From Ligilactobacillus ubinensis (GTDB lineage Bacteria > Bacillota > Bacilli > Lactobacillales > Lactobacillaceae): DNA of 47,822 nt. A program made the translations under genes and the position numbers. The first letter of the stretch is position 1; every line of letters starts with the position of its first letter. The stretch spans positions 1 to 47,822 of the forward strand of contig NZ_JAIULA010000023.1 of assembly GCF_024160875.1 (NCBI RefSeq). Reading direction: 5' to 3'. The notes under the pieces were generated by a model. The model had not been told where the DNA came from. It searched no databases and saw only the letters and a program-made list of their open reading frames with translations. This document shows positions 9,364-18,526 of this stretch, piece by piece.

Positions 9364-10516
9364 CCAACAACTCTCCTCTCTTTGTTAAAATCATTAGGCG
9401 AGCATTTTTTAATTTGGCAACTTTCCTGGCATTATTTAATGTAGCAGCTAAACATAATTCGTAATCTGGATTTTGTTCAACTATAGTAGCAGCTTGTGAT
9501 AATTGTGGTGTATTAAAATATATCAGTACTCGATGTCTACTTTCGGCTTGATTTTGTTGAACCAATATACGTGCTAATAAATCAAGTTCAATTCCCATCC
9601 CTACAGCAGATTCTTCTTTATCTTTAAAATTAGCTAATAGCTTGTCGTAGCGTCCACCACTAACTACATACTCTGAAACATTTGCTAAGTAACCTTTAAA
9701 AGTTAAACCTGTATAATAGCTTTGTGGTGCCGGACTACTAAAATCAACGGTTACTCTTTGTTTTGGTAATGACTCAACAAGTTCTCCAATTGAAAAGACT
9801 TCTTCAATAGCCTTTCGGGCTTCTTTAGGGATATAAGTATTTTTTAGCATATTTCTAACTTCATTTAAATCACCAAATAATCGCGGCCATTTTTTTAAAA
9901 AATTAAATATCTTTTTATCTGCATATTTCTCTATTAGATTTTCATATAAGGGAATATTTTTTGTAAATAAAGCTTGTTTTACACTTTCGAGTAAATCATG
10001 ATCTTCTTCTAATAAACTCAAAATTTTCTGTGCTAGCATGGCATGTCCCAATTCAACATAAAGCTTTCCTGCAAGAACATTTCGATTCAGTCTGTTTATC
10101 AAACACAAACACTCTAATTCTGCTTTATTCGTTTCATAGCCAACTAATTCAACTCCTGCTTGTGTTGCCTGATTGTATAATCCAACCAGTTCCTTATTGC
10201 GCTTGAACAAATCACCAATATAAGCAAATTTTTGTGGTATTACCACATTAGTAGTAGCCATAAATCTGGCTATTGGCAACGTTAAATCCGGTCGTAATAC
10301 TAAAACCTCTCCATCAGGTTCCAAAACACGATAAAGGTTTCCTTGCCGCATATTATACTTATCAAAAACCTTTTGATATTCCAATAATGGTGTTTCTATA
10401 CTTGTATATCCATAATCTTCAAATTGACTTAATAGATAATGTCGTAATTTTGCTTTTTTATGTGCAGTTTCACCAAAACAATCACGTAATCCTACTGGTA
10501 ACTTGTATTTGTTCAA
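9338..10516 (-). CDS. hisZ: ATP phosphoribosyltransferase regulatory subunit
   Basis: A histidyl-tRNA-synthetase-like protein of 392 aa that binds short HisG to form the active, histidine-sensitive enzyme. It starts with the class II core (LPVGLRDCFG), has the RPDLTLPIAR block of motif 2 and an SGGRYDKL segment. It lacks the C-terminal anticodon-binding extension of HisS, and its position ahead of hisG in the his operon supports HisZ rather than HisS. The start is TTG 10516 with AGGAGG eight bases upstream. It is the first gene after the T-box leader. Confidence 0.93.
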   Translation of the reverse strand: MNKYKLPVGLRDCFGETAHKKAKLRHYLLSQFEDYGYTSIETPLLEYQKVFDKYNMRQGNLYRVLEPDGEVLVLRPDLTLPIARFMATTNVVIPQKFAYIGDLFKRNKELVGLYNQATQAGVELVGYETNKAELECLCLINRLNRNVLAGKLYVELGHAMLAQKILSLLEEDHDLLESVKQALFTKNIPLYENLIEKYADKKIFNFLKKWPRLFGDLNEVRNMLKNTYIPKEARKAIEEVFSIGELVESLPKQRVTVDFSSPAPQSYYTGLTFKGYLANVSEYVVSGGRYDKLLANFKDKEESAVGMGIELDLLARILVQQNQAESRHRVLIYFNTPQLSQAATIVEQNPDYELCLAATLNNARKVAKLKNARLMILTKRGELLDDFENSFN

Positions 10517-10554
10517 TTACAATACCTCCTAAAATCAATTAAATTAATAATACA

Positions 10555-10592
10555 AAAACGCCCTCTTGCTTTTAGTAGCAAGAGGGCGTTTT
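10555..10592 (-). terminator. T-box controlled terminator of the his operon
   Basis: A perfect 16-bp stem (10577-10592 with 10555-10570) and 6-nt loop is followed by a T run on the minus strand. Its 5' arm follows directly after the T-box sequence, so the antiterminator and this terminator are mutually exclusive. Confidence 0.93.
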
Positions 10593-10850
10593 AACGCGGT
10601 TCCACCTCAAAATTATCTGTTTTTCACAAAACAAATCTCATGTTGAATTTATCAACTGTGATAACGAGTTCACTCGGGTAAACTTACTAAAAATAAAGTT
10701 GTTCAATTTACCAGTTATTTGTAACTGTGTTTTCACTACCTTTCTCAATCCTGTTTTCAGCTTAGAGGAATCTCTGTATGTATCTAAAAAGTAGTTACTT
10801 GTTTACGCAAAACTATTATAATTTAATCTATTATTAATTTTTCTATTATC
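10555..10850 (-). promoter_or_regulatory. T-box leader of the his operon, histidine specifier
   Basis: The conserved T-box sequence AGGTGGAACCGCG lies at 10595-10607 on the minus strand, just before a strong terminator. Stem I is recognisable: GTAAC near 10797 pairs with GTTAC near 10723, and ACTACTTT pairs with AAAGGTAGT. The 3' side of the specifier loop reads GTGAAAACACAG, placing CAC (His) at 10727-10729 followed by a purine. In the T-box mechanism uncharged tRNA-His pairs with the specifier and with the T-box bulge, stabilising the antiterminator and allowing transcription of hisZ to hisC. The specifier assignment is by eye and fits the genes controlled. Confidence 0.92.
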
Positions 10851-10876
10851 TTAATATCAAAACATATTTCTGTCAA
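10848..10876 (-). promoter_or_regulatory. Promoter of the his operon
   Basis: A perfect -35 TTGACA (10871-10876), a 17-base spacer and the -10 TAAGAT (10848-10853) precede the T-box leader. The -35 lies four bases past the hisK stop codon. Confidence 0.75.
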
Positions 10877-10879
10877 GCT

Positions 10880-11713
10880 TTAATTTTCATAATCTTCATA
10901 CAAATGCCAAGCAGCACCAACTTCTTCTAAGCTGTGTGCATCAGATCCAAAAACAAGCGGAATATCCCTTTCTTGTGCCAATTCAACAATTCGCTTACCT
11001 GGATAAAAGTCATTGCAATATGGCTTACGTAATCCAGCCGTATTAAAATCCAACTCTCGTCCTTGCTCTTTTAATTCATCTAATATTTCCTTAATTTGTT
11101 TAATGTTTTCCGAATCCCATTTACTAGGAAAATTAAAATAATCTTGATATTTTTTTATTAAAGACATATGTCCAATTCTTTTGGGGGTATATTCTCCCAA
11201 ATCAGCATCTACCAAACGCTTTATTTGAGCAAAATATTTTCCATATAAAATGTCAGGTTCATCTAACCATGGACCAAAGCCTGTTGCAAATTCAAGCGTA
11301 TCATAATCAATACCGTAAAACTTTTGTTCAATTCCTGGCATATAGTGTAAAGATAAAATATTTTGATCTGTATATGGACCAACTTCATCCAAAAATTGCT
11401 TGATTTCTGTTTCAAAACCTTGTAGATAATCCACTTCAAAGCCCACCGATATATTAATCTGATTTGCGAATTTTTCTTGCATATCTTGCCCCAGCTTTAA
11501 ATACTCATCGACTTGATCACTTCGCAAGGATGCTGTTTTCAATCCTATTAAATTTCCAGCAAAACATTTATTAAATTCCTGTGGTAAGGGGGCATGTTCC
11601 GTAATACAGTAATCTGTAAAACCTAATTTAATTGCTTTCATAATCATTTTTTCAACTGAATCACCTGACCCATGTGGACATAATTCAGTGTGAGAATGCC
11701 CTTCAATCTTCAT
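10880..11713 (-). CDS. hisK: Histidinol-phosphatase, PHP family
   Basis: Hydrolyses histidinol phosphate, the step missing from the monofunctional hisB here. The 277-aa PHP-fold protein has the N-terminal metal motif GHSHTELCPHG, a CITEHAPLP block, the LSLHYMPG metal His and the C-terminal FGSDAHS motif. It lies immediately upstream of the T-box-controlled his operon but before the T-box, so it is not directly under its control. ATG 11713 follows a GAGAGGAT ribosome site. The symbol hisJ is used in Bacillus for the same family. Confidence 0.92.
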   Translation of the reverse strand: MKIEGHSHTELCPHGSGDSVEKMIMKAIKLGFTDYCITEHAPLPQEFNKCFAGNLIGLKTASLRSDQVDEYLKLGQDMQEKFANQINISVGFEVDYLQGFETEIKQFLDEVGPYTDQNILSLHYMPGIEQKFYGIDYDTLEFATGFGPWLDEPDILYGKYFAQIKRLVDADLGEYTPKRIGHMSLIKKYQDYFNFPSKWDSENIKQIKEILDELKEQGRELDFNTAGLRKPYCNDFYPGKRIVELAQERDIPLVFGSDAHSLEEVGAAWHLYEDYEN

Positions 11714-11791
11714 GTAACCGATCCTCTCTGTTTCTTTTTTTGCTTTTTTTACAATTAAGTTAAAGTAACTTTATACTTATATAGGAAAGAT

Positions 11792-11826
11792 ATAAAAAGA
11801 GAGTCGAACACCAACTGGTTCAACTC
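11792..11826 (-). terminator. Terminator of ppaC
   Basis: GAGTTGAAC pairs with GTTCGACTC (11818-11826 and 11801-11809, one G-U pair), followed on the minus strand by CTCTTTTTATA. It separates ppaC from hisK. Confidence 0.8.
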
Positions 11827-11848
11827 TGTATTAATATTTTTTATAAAC

Positions 11849-12775
11849 TTATTTTTTAAATGCCTCTTCTAATGGTGGGACAACTTGCTTTTTCCGTGAA
11901 ACAACACCCGGTAGATCAATTTTATTATCCACCAATTTAACATTAAAAGCTTTTTCAACCACATTCTGTGGTTCACCAACAACCAACAAACGTGTATTTG
12001 AATCTAGTATATTAGTTGCCATCAACAAGAATAAATCATAACCATTCTTTTCATTGGCATTTTCAATTGCATCACGAAAAGCTTGTTCGCGACTAAACAC
12101 ATCATCTAAATCAACTGTATTAACTTGATCAACTCGCACAGTTTTGCCAGCCATATCAAAAGATTTAGCATCTGCTTCAATTAGTTCAGCTTCTGTCTTG
12201 CTTGCTAAATTTGTACCTGCTTTTAGCATTTCCAAACCGTATTTTTCATAATCTACATTTGCTATTTTAGCCAATTGCTTACCTATCTTTAAATCCTCTT
12301 TTGTTGTTGTTGGCGATTTAAACAATAACGTATCTGAAATAATTGCTGATAGCATCAATCCGGCTAGCTTAGCGGGAATTTCAACACCAGCTGACTCAAA
12401 CTCTTTGTAAACAATTGTACTTGAACACCCAACAGGTTCAGCATGATAATAAAGTGGTGCTGCCGTTTCAAAATTTGCAATCCTATGATGGTCTATAACA
12501 TGTGTTACTGTAACATCTTTTAAATCTGAAACACTTTGTTGCGCTTCATTATGATCAACTAACATAACAGCGTCAACTTCTGCTTTAGCGCTACTAATTA
12601 CGCGTGGGGCTGGTTCATTAAAATGAGCCAAAACAAATTTTGTTTCTTCATTTGGATTTCCTAATGCTACAGCCTCTGTATCTTTACCAAGCTTATTTTG
12701 TAAATACGAATAAGCCTTTGCAGCTACAATCGCATCTGTGTCCGGATTCTGATGTCCAAAAACTAGTTCTTTCAT
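11849..12775 (-). CDS. ppaC: Manganese-dependent inorganic pyrophosphatase (family II)
   Basis: Splits pyrophosphate and so pulls biosynthetic reactions such as PRPP and tRNA-charging steps. The 308-aa length is typical of family II enzymes of the DHH superfamily. Metal ligands are visible in FGHQNPDTDA (His8, Asp12, Asp14), VDHNEAQQ and the DHH box HVIDHHRI. The C-terminal DHHA2 domain ends in the substrate-binding SRKKQ segment. ATG 12775 starts 40 bp after the LysR-type gene. It has its own terminator. Confidence 0.96.
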   Translation of the reverse strand: MKELVFGHQNPDTDAIVAAKAYSYLQNKLGKDTEAVALGNPNEETKFVLAHFNEPAPRVISSAKAEVDAVMLVDHNEAQQSVSDLKDVTVTHVIDHHRIANFETAAPLYYHAEPVGCSSTIVYKEFESAGVEIPAKLAGLMLSAIISDTLLFKSPTTTKEDLKIGKQLAKIANVDYEKYGLEMLKAGTNLASKTEAELIEADAKSFDMAGKTVRVDQVNTVDLDDVFSREQAFRDAIENANEKNGYDLFLLMATNILDSNTRLLVVGEPQNVVEKAFNVKLVDNKIDLPGVVSRKKQVVPPLEEAFKK

Positions 12776-12806
12776 GTTAAAAAAATCTCCAATCTATAAA
12801 ACTATT

Positions 12807-12834
12807 ATTGTAATATTAATCATTGTTTTTTAAA
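12807..12834 (-). promoter_or_regulatory. Possible ppaC promoter
   Basis: TTTAAA (12829-12834), a 16-base spacer and TACAAT (12807-12812) overlap the end of the upstream regulator gene. The -10 is good and the -35 is poor. Confidence 0.4.
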
Positions 12835-13769
12835 CGACTAACGTAATCTTTATGGTTTAAATAATCATCAAAGGCTTGTAAAAAGCTTTCAATACGTGGA
12901 ATTTGATCTTTTCCCTTGCGGAAAACAAAGGACATATCAAACTTAACTTCAGGTTCAAATAATGCTGTCTTCATCTGTTCGCCATCATTGTGTGCCATAA
13001 CATAAGAACTTGGTAAAGCCGTATATACATTAGCCGTCTTTGCAAATTTGAACAGTTGATCTGGTTTTGTAAAATGAGCAACACTTACTGGCTTATCAAC
13101 CATGGAATTTCGATAATATTCACGAATAATGTCATTTAAATAATACTGTGGTGGATAAGTCACCCACTTATTATTCAAAGTCTCGCGCATTTTAATCCGC
13201 CGTCTTTTCGAAAGCTTTTCATCATTGTGCAAGAAAAGTAAGTCTTCAGTTAAAATACGTTTTGACTCGTATGGTTTCCAATTTTTGATACTTTCATCTG
13301 GTAAATACATAACTGCCAAATCAACAGTATTATTCTCTAGACGTTCCCAAATCTCTTTACGTGTTAAACTATGGACGGTTAGTTTAATTCCATTATTTTC
13401 CTTAAAATATTCAATAGCAAAATCAGTGAAAACTTTTTCTTCAATAGAAGCTAGTAACCCAATATTTATTTCACCTTGTGTAGCACTGGTTGTTTGCTGT
13501 ATTTCATCCGTTGCTCGATTTAAAGTCTCATATATTTGATGTGTCGCATCTAGCATTGTATATCCAGCATCTGATAGATGTAATTTCTTACCAATAGAAT
13601 AAAATAAAGGTGCTCCAACTGTTCTTTCTAATTTCTTGATTTGCTGAGTTAATGCTGGTTGCGTAATACCTAAAATTTGTGCCGCTTGTGTATAGCTCAT
13701 TGTTTCGGCTAATTGTAAAAAATAACTTAATGTTTTTGAAGAAAAAATGTTTTCCTGTTTTGTCTTCAT
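12816..13769 (-). CDS. LysR-family transcriptional regulator
   Basis: A 317-aa protein with a LysR winged helix-turn-helix at about 13-70 (TLSYFLQLAETMSYTQAA, then ITQPALTQQIKKLE) and a periplasmic-binding-like effector domain from about 95 to 300. ATG 13769 has a GGGGAGA ribosome site. The target is not obvious. LysR regulators often act on a divergent neighbour, but here both flanking genes run the same way. The AT-rich 237-bp region upstream is the likeliest place for its own operator. Confidence 0.9.
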   Translation of the reverse strand: MKTKQENIFSSKTLSYFLQLAETMSYTQAAQILGITQPALTQQIKKLERTVGAPLFYSIGKKLHLSDAGYTMLDATHQIYETLNRATDEIQQTTSATQGEINIGLLASIEEKVFTDFAIEYFKENNGIKLTVHSLTRKEIWERLENNTVDLAVMYLPDESIKNWKPYESKRILTEDLLFLHNDEKLSKRRRIKMRETLNNKWVTYPPQYYLNDIIREYYRNSMVDKPVSVAHFTKPDQLFKFAKTANVYTALPSSYVMAHNDGEQMKTALFEPEVKFDMSFVFRKGKDQIPRIESFLQAFDDYLNHKDYVSRLKNND

Positions 13770-14006
13770 AAATCTGCAAATCTCCCCTCAGTTAGTTTTG
13801 ATACATAACTATCCTTTAATAATTATATAAACATATAATACATCATTTTTTATTCAATAGACAAGTTATATTTATAATTTTTGGTATCTTCTATATATTT
13901 TTTTGCTTATAGTTAAAATAACTTTTTATTTTTATAACCCAGTATTTTTAACATTACACTAAGTATTGTTTGCTTTTATTAAACTATAGTCTCTTTAAAA
14001 TATTTA
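13770..14006. other. AT-rich intergenic region between the LysR and TPR genes
   Basis: No open reading frame, tRNA or strong hairpin is visible. The sequence is almost entirely A and T in long runs. It must hold the promoter of the LysR-type gene on the minus strand, but several overlapping TATAAT-like strings make it impossible to choose one by eye. Confidence 0.5.
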
Positions 14007-15266
14007 CTAATATTCTAATTCTTCTTGCAATTGATTTATTTCCATATTATTTGGATCTAACTTTAAGTATGCTCTGATACATTTAATAGCCTTTTCACGT
14101 TCACCGGCGTTTCTATAAAAAAAGCTTGCGTCATGTAAAAACTCAGGGACATTTTCCATATCTTTTTGAGCTGCTTGATAGTTAACTAGTGCATGTTCAT
14201 AGTCATCCAGACGTGCATATGAACGACCCAAATTCCAATATAATTGCGCATCAACTTCATTATTGTTTAAATAGTTCGTTATCAATACAATATTCTTTTG
14301 ATCTTCCGATGTAACTAGATATAAATTACTTAATTCCAAAACTAATGTCATATTCTCTGGATCTTGTACAAGTGCCTCATTTAAATAAGCACTTGCTTTT
14401 TCTGGATACCCGAGTTTTTGCGTATATTCTGCCGCTTTTTGATATAATGCTGTATTAAATTCATCGACAGCTAATCCTTCTTGAATTGTAATTAAAGCTT
14501 GTGAAATATTCCCTTTTTGCTCATATATATCTGCTAAAGCAGGATACAAGGTTGCATAATCAGGGTTTGTTTGCTTCAGCTTTTCAAAATTTTTTTGTGC
14601 ATTATCTAAATCATCTAATTGCTTATACGTAAACGCTAATTGAAATAAGCTATCCGCATCTAATTTTTCATAAGGAATTTGTTCTAAATAGCCTAATGCT
14701 TGTTCAAAATGTCCATCAGCTACATACGACATTCCTAACCGTTGTATCAAATTGACCTTTGAAAATTCAAAAACACCTTGTTTTATCAAAGACAAATAAA
14801 AATCTCGAGCTTGAGAATACTTTTTCACATTGTAATAAAACTCCGCTAAAGCAAAGCGAATAACTTCTTGCTCTGGTGCTAACTTATATGCTGTTAAAAG
14901 CTTTTGCTCGCTAACTTCAAATATGCCTTGTGTCTGATATAAATCAGCCGCTACTAATAATGATTCCAGATATGCCGATGAATCTGATGATATTGTTTGT
15001 AAATAGTTCAAAGCTTCATCATCGTTTCCTTCAGCAATAGCAATATCTGCTAAACTTGTCCTAAGTTCATCCTCTTTTGGATAACGCTCTAATAATTTTT
15101 CATAAGTTCTTTTAGCCATATTTGTAAATCCAAGTGAATATAATTCTTCAGCTAGACTATACAATATATCATCGTCGTCCTTACGTAAAGCCCAAGCAAA
15201 TTTCTTTTTTGCCTCTTTTATATCTCCATTAGTCAATAAAGTAAGTGTATCTTCTGAATAAGTCAT
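14007..15266 (-). CDS. Tetratricopeptide-repeat protein (YpiA-like)
   Basis: A cytoplasmic all-helical protein of 419 aa built almost wholly of TPR units; repeats such as EALNYLQTI, YPALADIYEQKGN and YWNLGRSYARLDDYEHALVNY recur about every 34 residues. No catalytic domain, signal peptide or membrane segment is seen, so it is probably a protein-protein scaffold. The frame is open upstream to a TTG at 15296 with no ribosome site; the tandem ATGs at 15269/15266 follow AAAGGA, and the second is best spaced. It lies downstream of hup, separated by a terminator. Partner and role are unknown. Confidence 0.88.
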   Translation of the reverse strand: MTYSEDTLTLLTNGDIKEAKKKFAWALRKDDDDILYSLAEELYSLGFTNMAKRTYEKLLERYPKEDELRTSLADIAIAEGNDDEALNYLQTISSDSSAYLESLLVAADLYQTQGIFEVSEQKLLTAYKLAPEQEVIRFALAEFYYNVKKYSQARDFYLSLIKQGVFEFSKVNLIQRLGMSYVADGHFEQALGYLEQIPYEKLDADSLFQLAFTYKQLDDLDNAQKNFEKLKQTNPDYATLYPALADIYEQKGNISQALITIQEGLAVDEFNTALYQKAAEYTQKLGYPEKASAYLNEALVQDPENMTLVLELSNLYLVTSEDQKNIVLITNYLNNNEVDAQLYWNLGRSYARLDDYEHALVNYQAAQKDMENVPEFLHDASFFYRNAGEREKAIKCIRAYLKLDPNNMEINQLQEELEY

Positions 15267-15310
15267 CATATCATCCTTTAATTTGCTAAAAACCAACTAT
15301 TCTTTTAGAT

Positions 15311-15345
15311 AAAGAGGAGGCCAGAAAAATCCTAGCCTCCTCTTT
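15311..15345 (-). terminator. Terminator of hup
   Basis: An 11-bp stem AAAGAGGAGGC/GCCTCCTCTTT (15311-15321 with 15335-15345) with a 13-nt loop lies between hup and the TPR gene. T-rich sequence follows on both strands, though the minus-strand run is short. Confidence 0.75.
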
Positions 15346-15369
15346 ATTTTTCTTTAAGGTATTACGAGT

Positions 15370-15645
15370 TTATTTAACCGCATCCTTCAAAGCTTTACCT
15401 GGTTTAAATGCAGGTACCTTACTTGCAGGAATTTGAATTTCTTCCCCAGTTTGTGGGTTACGACCTTTTCGAGCAGCACGTTCACGTACTTCGAAGTTAC
15501 CAAAACCGATTAATTGAACTTTTTCGCCATCCTTAAGAAAGTCTTGGATTGAACCGAATACTGCATCAACAGCAACTGTTGCATCTTTTTTGGTTAAACC
15601 AGTCTTTTCTGCAACATTCTCGATTAATTGTGCTTTGTTTGCCAT
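15370..15645 (-). CDS. hup: DNA-binding protein HU
   Basis: The histone-like dimeric nucleoid protein, 91 aa from the chosen start (MANKAQLIE). The signature [18 protein letters not shown] forms the DNA-binding beta arm, and the chain ends in the usual [12 protein letters not shown]. An upstream in-frame ATG at 15690 was rejected because AGGAGG lies eight bases before ATG 15645 and HU proteins begin here. It has its own promoter, a hairpin in the leader and its own terminator, so it is monocistronic. It lies downstream of der, as in related Firmicutes. Confidence 0.97.
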   Translation of the reverse strand: MANKAQLIENVAEKTGLTKKDATVAVDAVFGSIQDFLKDGEKVQLIGFGNFEVRERAARKGRNPQTGEEIQIPASKVPAFKPGKALKDAVK

Positions 15646-15701
15646 ATGTTTCACCTCCTTGAAGCGAAAATCTGATAAGTCATGTGACATACCATTAAAA
15701 T

Positions 15702-15727
15702 AACTCTACGGAAAAACCGCAAGAGTT
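15702..15727 (-). promoter_or_regulatory. Hairpin in the hup 5' untranslated region
   Basis: On the minus strand AACTC-T-TGCGG pairs with CCGTA-GAGTT around a TTTTT loop (ten pairs, one bulge). It lies between the hup promoter and the ribosome site. There is no clean U-tract, so it is more likely a leader structure for stability or control than a terminator. Confidence 0.5.
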
Positions 15728-15761
15728 GAAACAATGACCAACAAATCATTGCTCACTAACT

Positions 15762-15790
15762 AAAATACCATATAAAGCCTTATATAACAA
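15762..15790 (-). promoter_or_regulatory. Promoter of hup
   Basis: TTGTTA (15785-15790) and TATTTT (15762-15767) are separated by exactly 17 bases. The predicted leader is about 110 nt. Confidence 0.6.
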
Positions 15791-15869
15791 GCTTTTTTTA
15801 GAATTTTAAGCTTAAATAGGCAAGTTTTTAGTCTTTTTATAATTTTAGCTAGAAAACGATATCAAAACA

Positions 15870-17180
15870 CTACTTTCGGCGTCTTTCAATTAGATGAATT
15901 GGTGTTCCCTCAAAATCGAAAGCAGCCCTTATTTGATTTTCCAAAAAGCGTGCATATGAGAAATGCATCAATTCTGGATCATTTACAAAAACAACAAATG
16001 TAGGTGGTTGAATTGCAACTTGTGTCGCATAATATACTCTCAAGCGTTTACCATTATCTGTTGGAGTTGGATTATGTGCAATTGCATCCATTACAACATC
16101 ATTTAAAACGGAAGAAGCAATTCGACGCTGATGGTTCTTATTAACTCTTTCAATAAGTTCAGGCAGGTTATTTAAACGCTGTGTTGTTTTAGCAGAAACA
16201 AACACAATTGGCGCATAACTTAGATATTGAAACTCTGCTCTAATCGTTGCCTCAAATTCCTGCATTGTATGCGTATTTTTTTCTATTGCATCCCATTTAT
16301 TAACCACAATAACTATCCCACGCCCTGCTTCATGCGCATAACCTGCAACGTGCTTATCTTGCTCACGAATTCCATCTTTTGCGTCCAATACAACACAAAC
16401 TACATCTGAACGATCAATTGCACGTAAAGCACGCAACACAGAATACTTTTCAGTTGTTTCATATACTTTACCTTTTTTTCGAATTCCGGCTGTGTCAATC
16501 ATCGTAAACTCAGTTTTATTTTCTGAAATAAATTTGGTATCAATTGCATCTCTAGTCGTTCCTTCAACATTAGAAACTATAACTCGATTTTCACCTAAAA
16601 TAGCATTAACTAACGAAGATTTACCCACATTAGGTCGACCAATAAAACTGAACTTAACTGATGTATCTTCTATCGACTTTCCTTGACTTGGAAAAGCCTG
16701 ACAAACAACATCAAGTAAATCCCCCGTACCAATCCCATGTGTCCCAGAAATAGGTACTGGTTCCCCAAAACCTAACGAGTAAAAATCATAGATTTCGGTT
16801 CGCATTTCAGGATTATCAACTTTGTTAACCGCTAAAATAACTGGCTTATCAGTTCCATACAAAATCTTAGCAACTTTTTCATCTGCATCAGTTACGCCTT
16901 CTTTAGCACTTACAAGAAAAACAATCACATCAGCTTCATCAATCGCTATCTCTGCTTGTTCTGTAATTTGCGTTATAAAAGGTTCGTCCCCAATATCAAT
17001 ACCACCTGTATCAATCATATTGAACTTTTGTCCCATCCATTCACTATGAGCATAAATACGATCACGCGTTACACCAGGGATATCTTCTACAATTGAAATT
17101 CGTTCGCCTGCAATTCGATTAAATACAGTGGATTTGCCCACATTAGGCCGACCCACAATAGCAACAATAGGATTTGCCAT
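15870..17180 (-). CDS. der: GTPase Der (EngA), ribosome biogenesis
   Basis: Double-G-domain GTPase needed for 50S subunit maturation. The 436-aa chain has two complete GTP sites: GRPNVGKST (10-18), DTGG and NKVD in the first domain; [13 protein letters not shown] and NKWD in the second. A KH-like C-terminal domain ends in [12 protein letters not shown] 17180. It sits between rpsA and hup, the conserved order in Firmicutes. The only gap to rpsA holds the rpsA terminator, so der is probably expressed by read-through or a promoter I could not fix. Confidence 0.97.
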   Translation of the reverse strand: MANPIVAIVGRPNVGKSTVFNRIAGERISIVEDIPGVTRDRIYAHSEWMGQKFNMIDTGGIDIGDEPFITQITEQAEIAIDEADVIVFLVSAKEGVTDADEKVAKILYGTDKPVILAVNKVDNPEMRTEIYDFYSLGFGEPVPISGTHGIGTGDLLDVVCQAFPSQGKSIEDTSVKFSFIGRPNVGKSSLVNAILGENRVIVSNVEGTTRDAIDTKFISENKTEFTMIDTAGIRKKGKVYETTEKYSVLRALRAIDRSDVVCVVLDAKDGIREQDKHVAGYAHEAGRGIVIVVNKWDAIEKNTHTMQEFEATIRAEFQYLSYAPIVFVSAKTTQRLNNLPELIERVNKNHQRRIASSVLNDVVMDAIAHNPTPTDNGKRLRVYYATQVAIQPPTFVVFVNDPELMHFSYARFLENQIRAAFDFEGTPIHLIERRRK

Positions 17181-17210
17181 TATTACGCCTCACTTTCTAT
17201 TTTTATCAAT

Positions 17211-17247
17211 AAAAAACTGACCCAAAGGTGCAAGACTTTCGGGTCAG
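17211..17247 (-). terminator. Terminator of rpsA
   Basis: CTGACCCGAAAG pairs with CTTTGGGTCAG (17236-17247 with 17217-17227), followed on the minus strand by six T. Confidence 0.88.
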
Positions 17248-17266
17248 TATAAAAATCAGTTATTAA

Positions 17267-18451
17267 CTAGTCTTTTTTGTTTAATTCATCACCTACAAGA
17301 TCACCTAAAGTAAAGCCTGTTTCTTCTTCAGGAATTTCCATTTTACTTTCTTTTTTAACAGGTGCTTCCTTTTTTTCAAAGGCTGGTTTTTCCTGTAATG
17401 CTTTAATAGATAATGAAAGACGATGATCTGTCGCATTTACACTCAATACTTTAACTTTAACTGTTTCACCTGACTTCAAAACCTCATTTGGTGTTGCAAT
17501 ATGTTTATGTGAAATTTGAGAGATATGCACTAAGCCTTCCACTCCAGGGAAAACTTCAACAAATGCACCAAAACTTGTCAAACGTTTAACTGTTCCTTCA
17601 AGAACATCATCCTCAGCAACTTCTGTTGCAACCTTATCCCAAGGTTGTGGCAATGTTTGCTTAATTGAAAGTGAAATACGATTTTTATCAACGTCAACTG
17701 CTAAAATCTTAACATCAACTTCTTGACCAACTTTTAAAACATCAGCAGGTTTGTTAACACGTTCAAATGCAATTTCTGAAACATGTACCAAGCCATCAAC
17801 GCCACCTAAATCAATAAAGGCACCAAAATTTGTTAAACGTGCAACTTTGCCTTTAACAACATCGCCAACAACTAATTTAGCCATGACTTCTTGTTTTTTA
17901 GCTTCACGTTCTTCTTTAACTAGTTCACGTCTTGATAAAATCAAACGATTTTCACTTGGTTCAATTTCAACAATCTTGAATTCTAGTTCTTGACCCTTGA
18001 ATTGGCTCAAGTCTTCTACAAAATGATCAGAAATCATTGAAGCTGGTACAAAACCACGCACCCCAGCATCAACTACCAAACCACCCTTAACGACTTGAGT
18101 TACAGGAGCTTTGATTGTTTGACCTGCTTCAAACGTTTTTTCGATGTCACTCCATACTTTACGGGCTTCTAATCGACGTTGTGAAAGTAAGTAACTGCCG
18201 CCTTCTTTATCAGATCCGATTTTAGAAATAACAACTAAATCTAAAACATCGCCAACCTCTAAGTTGTCTTCTCTATTACTTAATTCACGTGCAGGTACGA
18301 CACCTTCTACTCCGGCATTTTCAATCCCAACGATGGCTTGCTTGGAGTCATCAAAAGCTAAGACTTCACCCTTAACTACATCTCCAACTTTGACATCTTG
18401 TACGCTATTTAAAGCCTCTAATAAATCCTTATTTGCTTCTGTTTCACTCAT
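17267..18451 (-). CDS. rpsA: 30S ribosomal protein S1 homologue
   Basis: RNA-binding protein of 394 aa with four S1 OB-fold repeats at about 18-90, 105-170, 190-260 and 275-345; the third and fourth are most canonical (VARLTNFGAFIDLGGVDGLVHVSE and a second copy with FGAFVEV). Low-GC Gram-positives have this four-repeat form instead of the six-repeat enterobacterial S1, and its exact role in initiation there is less settled. A charged, disordered C-terminal tail rich in Lys and Glu follows. ATG 18451 has GGAGG nine bases upstream. It lies between cmk and der. Confidence 0.95.
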   Translation of the reverse strand: MSETEANKDLLEALNSVQDVKVGDVVKGEVLAFDDSKQAIVGIENAGVEGVVPARELSNREDNLEVGDVLDLVVISKIGSDKEGGSYLLSQRRLEARKVWSDIEKTFEAGQTIKAPVTQVVKGGLVVDAGVRGFVPASMISDHFVEDLSQFKGQELEFKIVEIEPSENRLILSRRELVKEEREAKKQEVMAKLVVGDVVKGKVARLTNFGAFIDLGGVDGLVHVSEIAFERVNKPADVLKVGQEVDVKILAVDVDKNRISLSIKQTLPQPWDKVATEVAEDDVLEGTVKRLTSFGAFVEVFPGVEGLVHISQISHKHIATPNEVLKSGETVKVKVLSVNATDHRLSLSIKALQEKPAFEKKEAPVKKESKMEIPEEETGFTLGDLVGDELNKKD

Positions 18452-18526
18452 GGACCATGTCCTCCTTAACGACTAACTCTAACCTACATTTTAACTTATT
18501 GCTATGTAAAATTCCAGTATAAACTT

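Noticed and set aside
15267-15296. N-terminal extension of the TPR protein from TTG 15296
   Set aside because: There is no ribosome site before it, and AAAGGA is correctly placed for ATG 15266.
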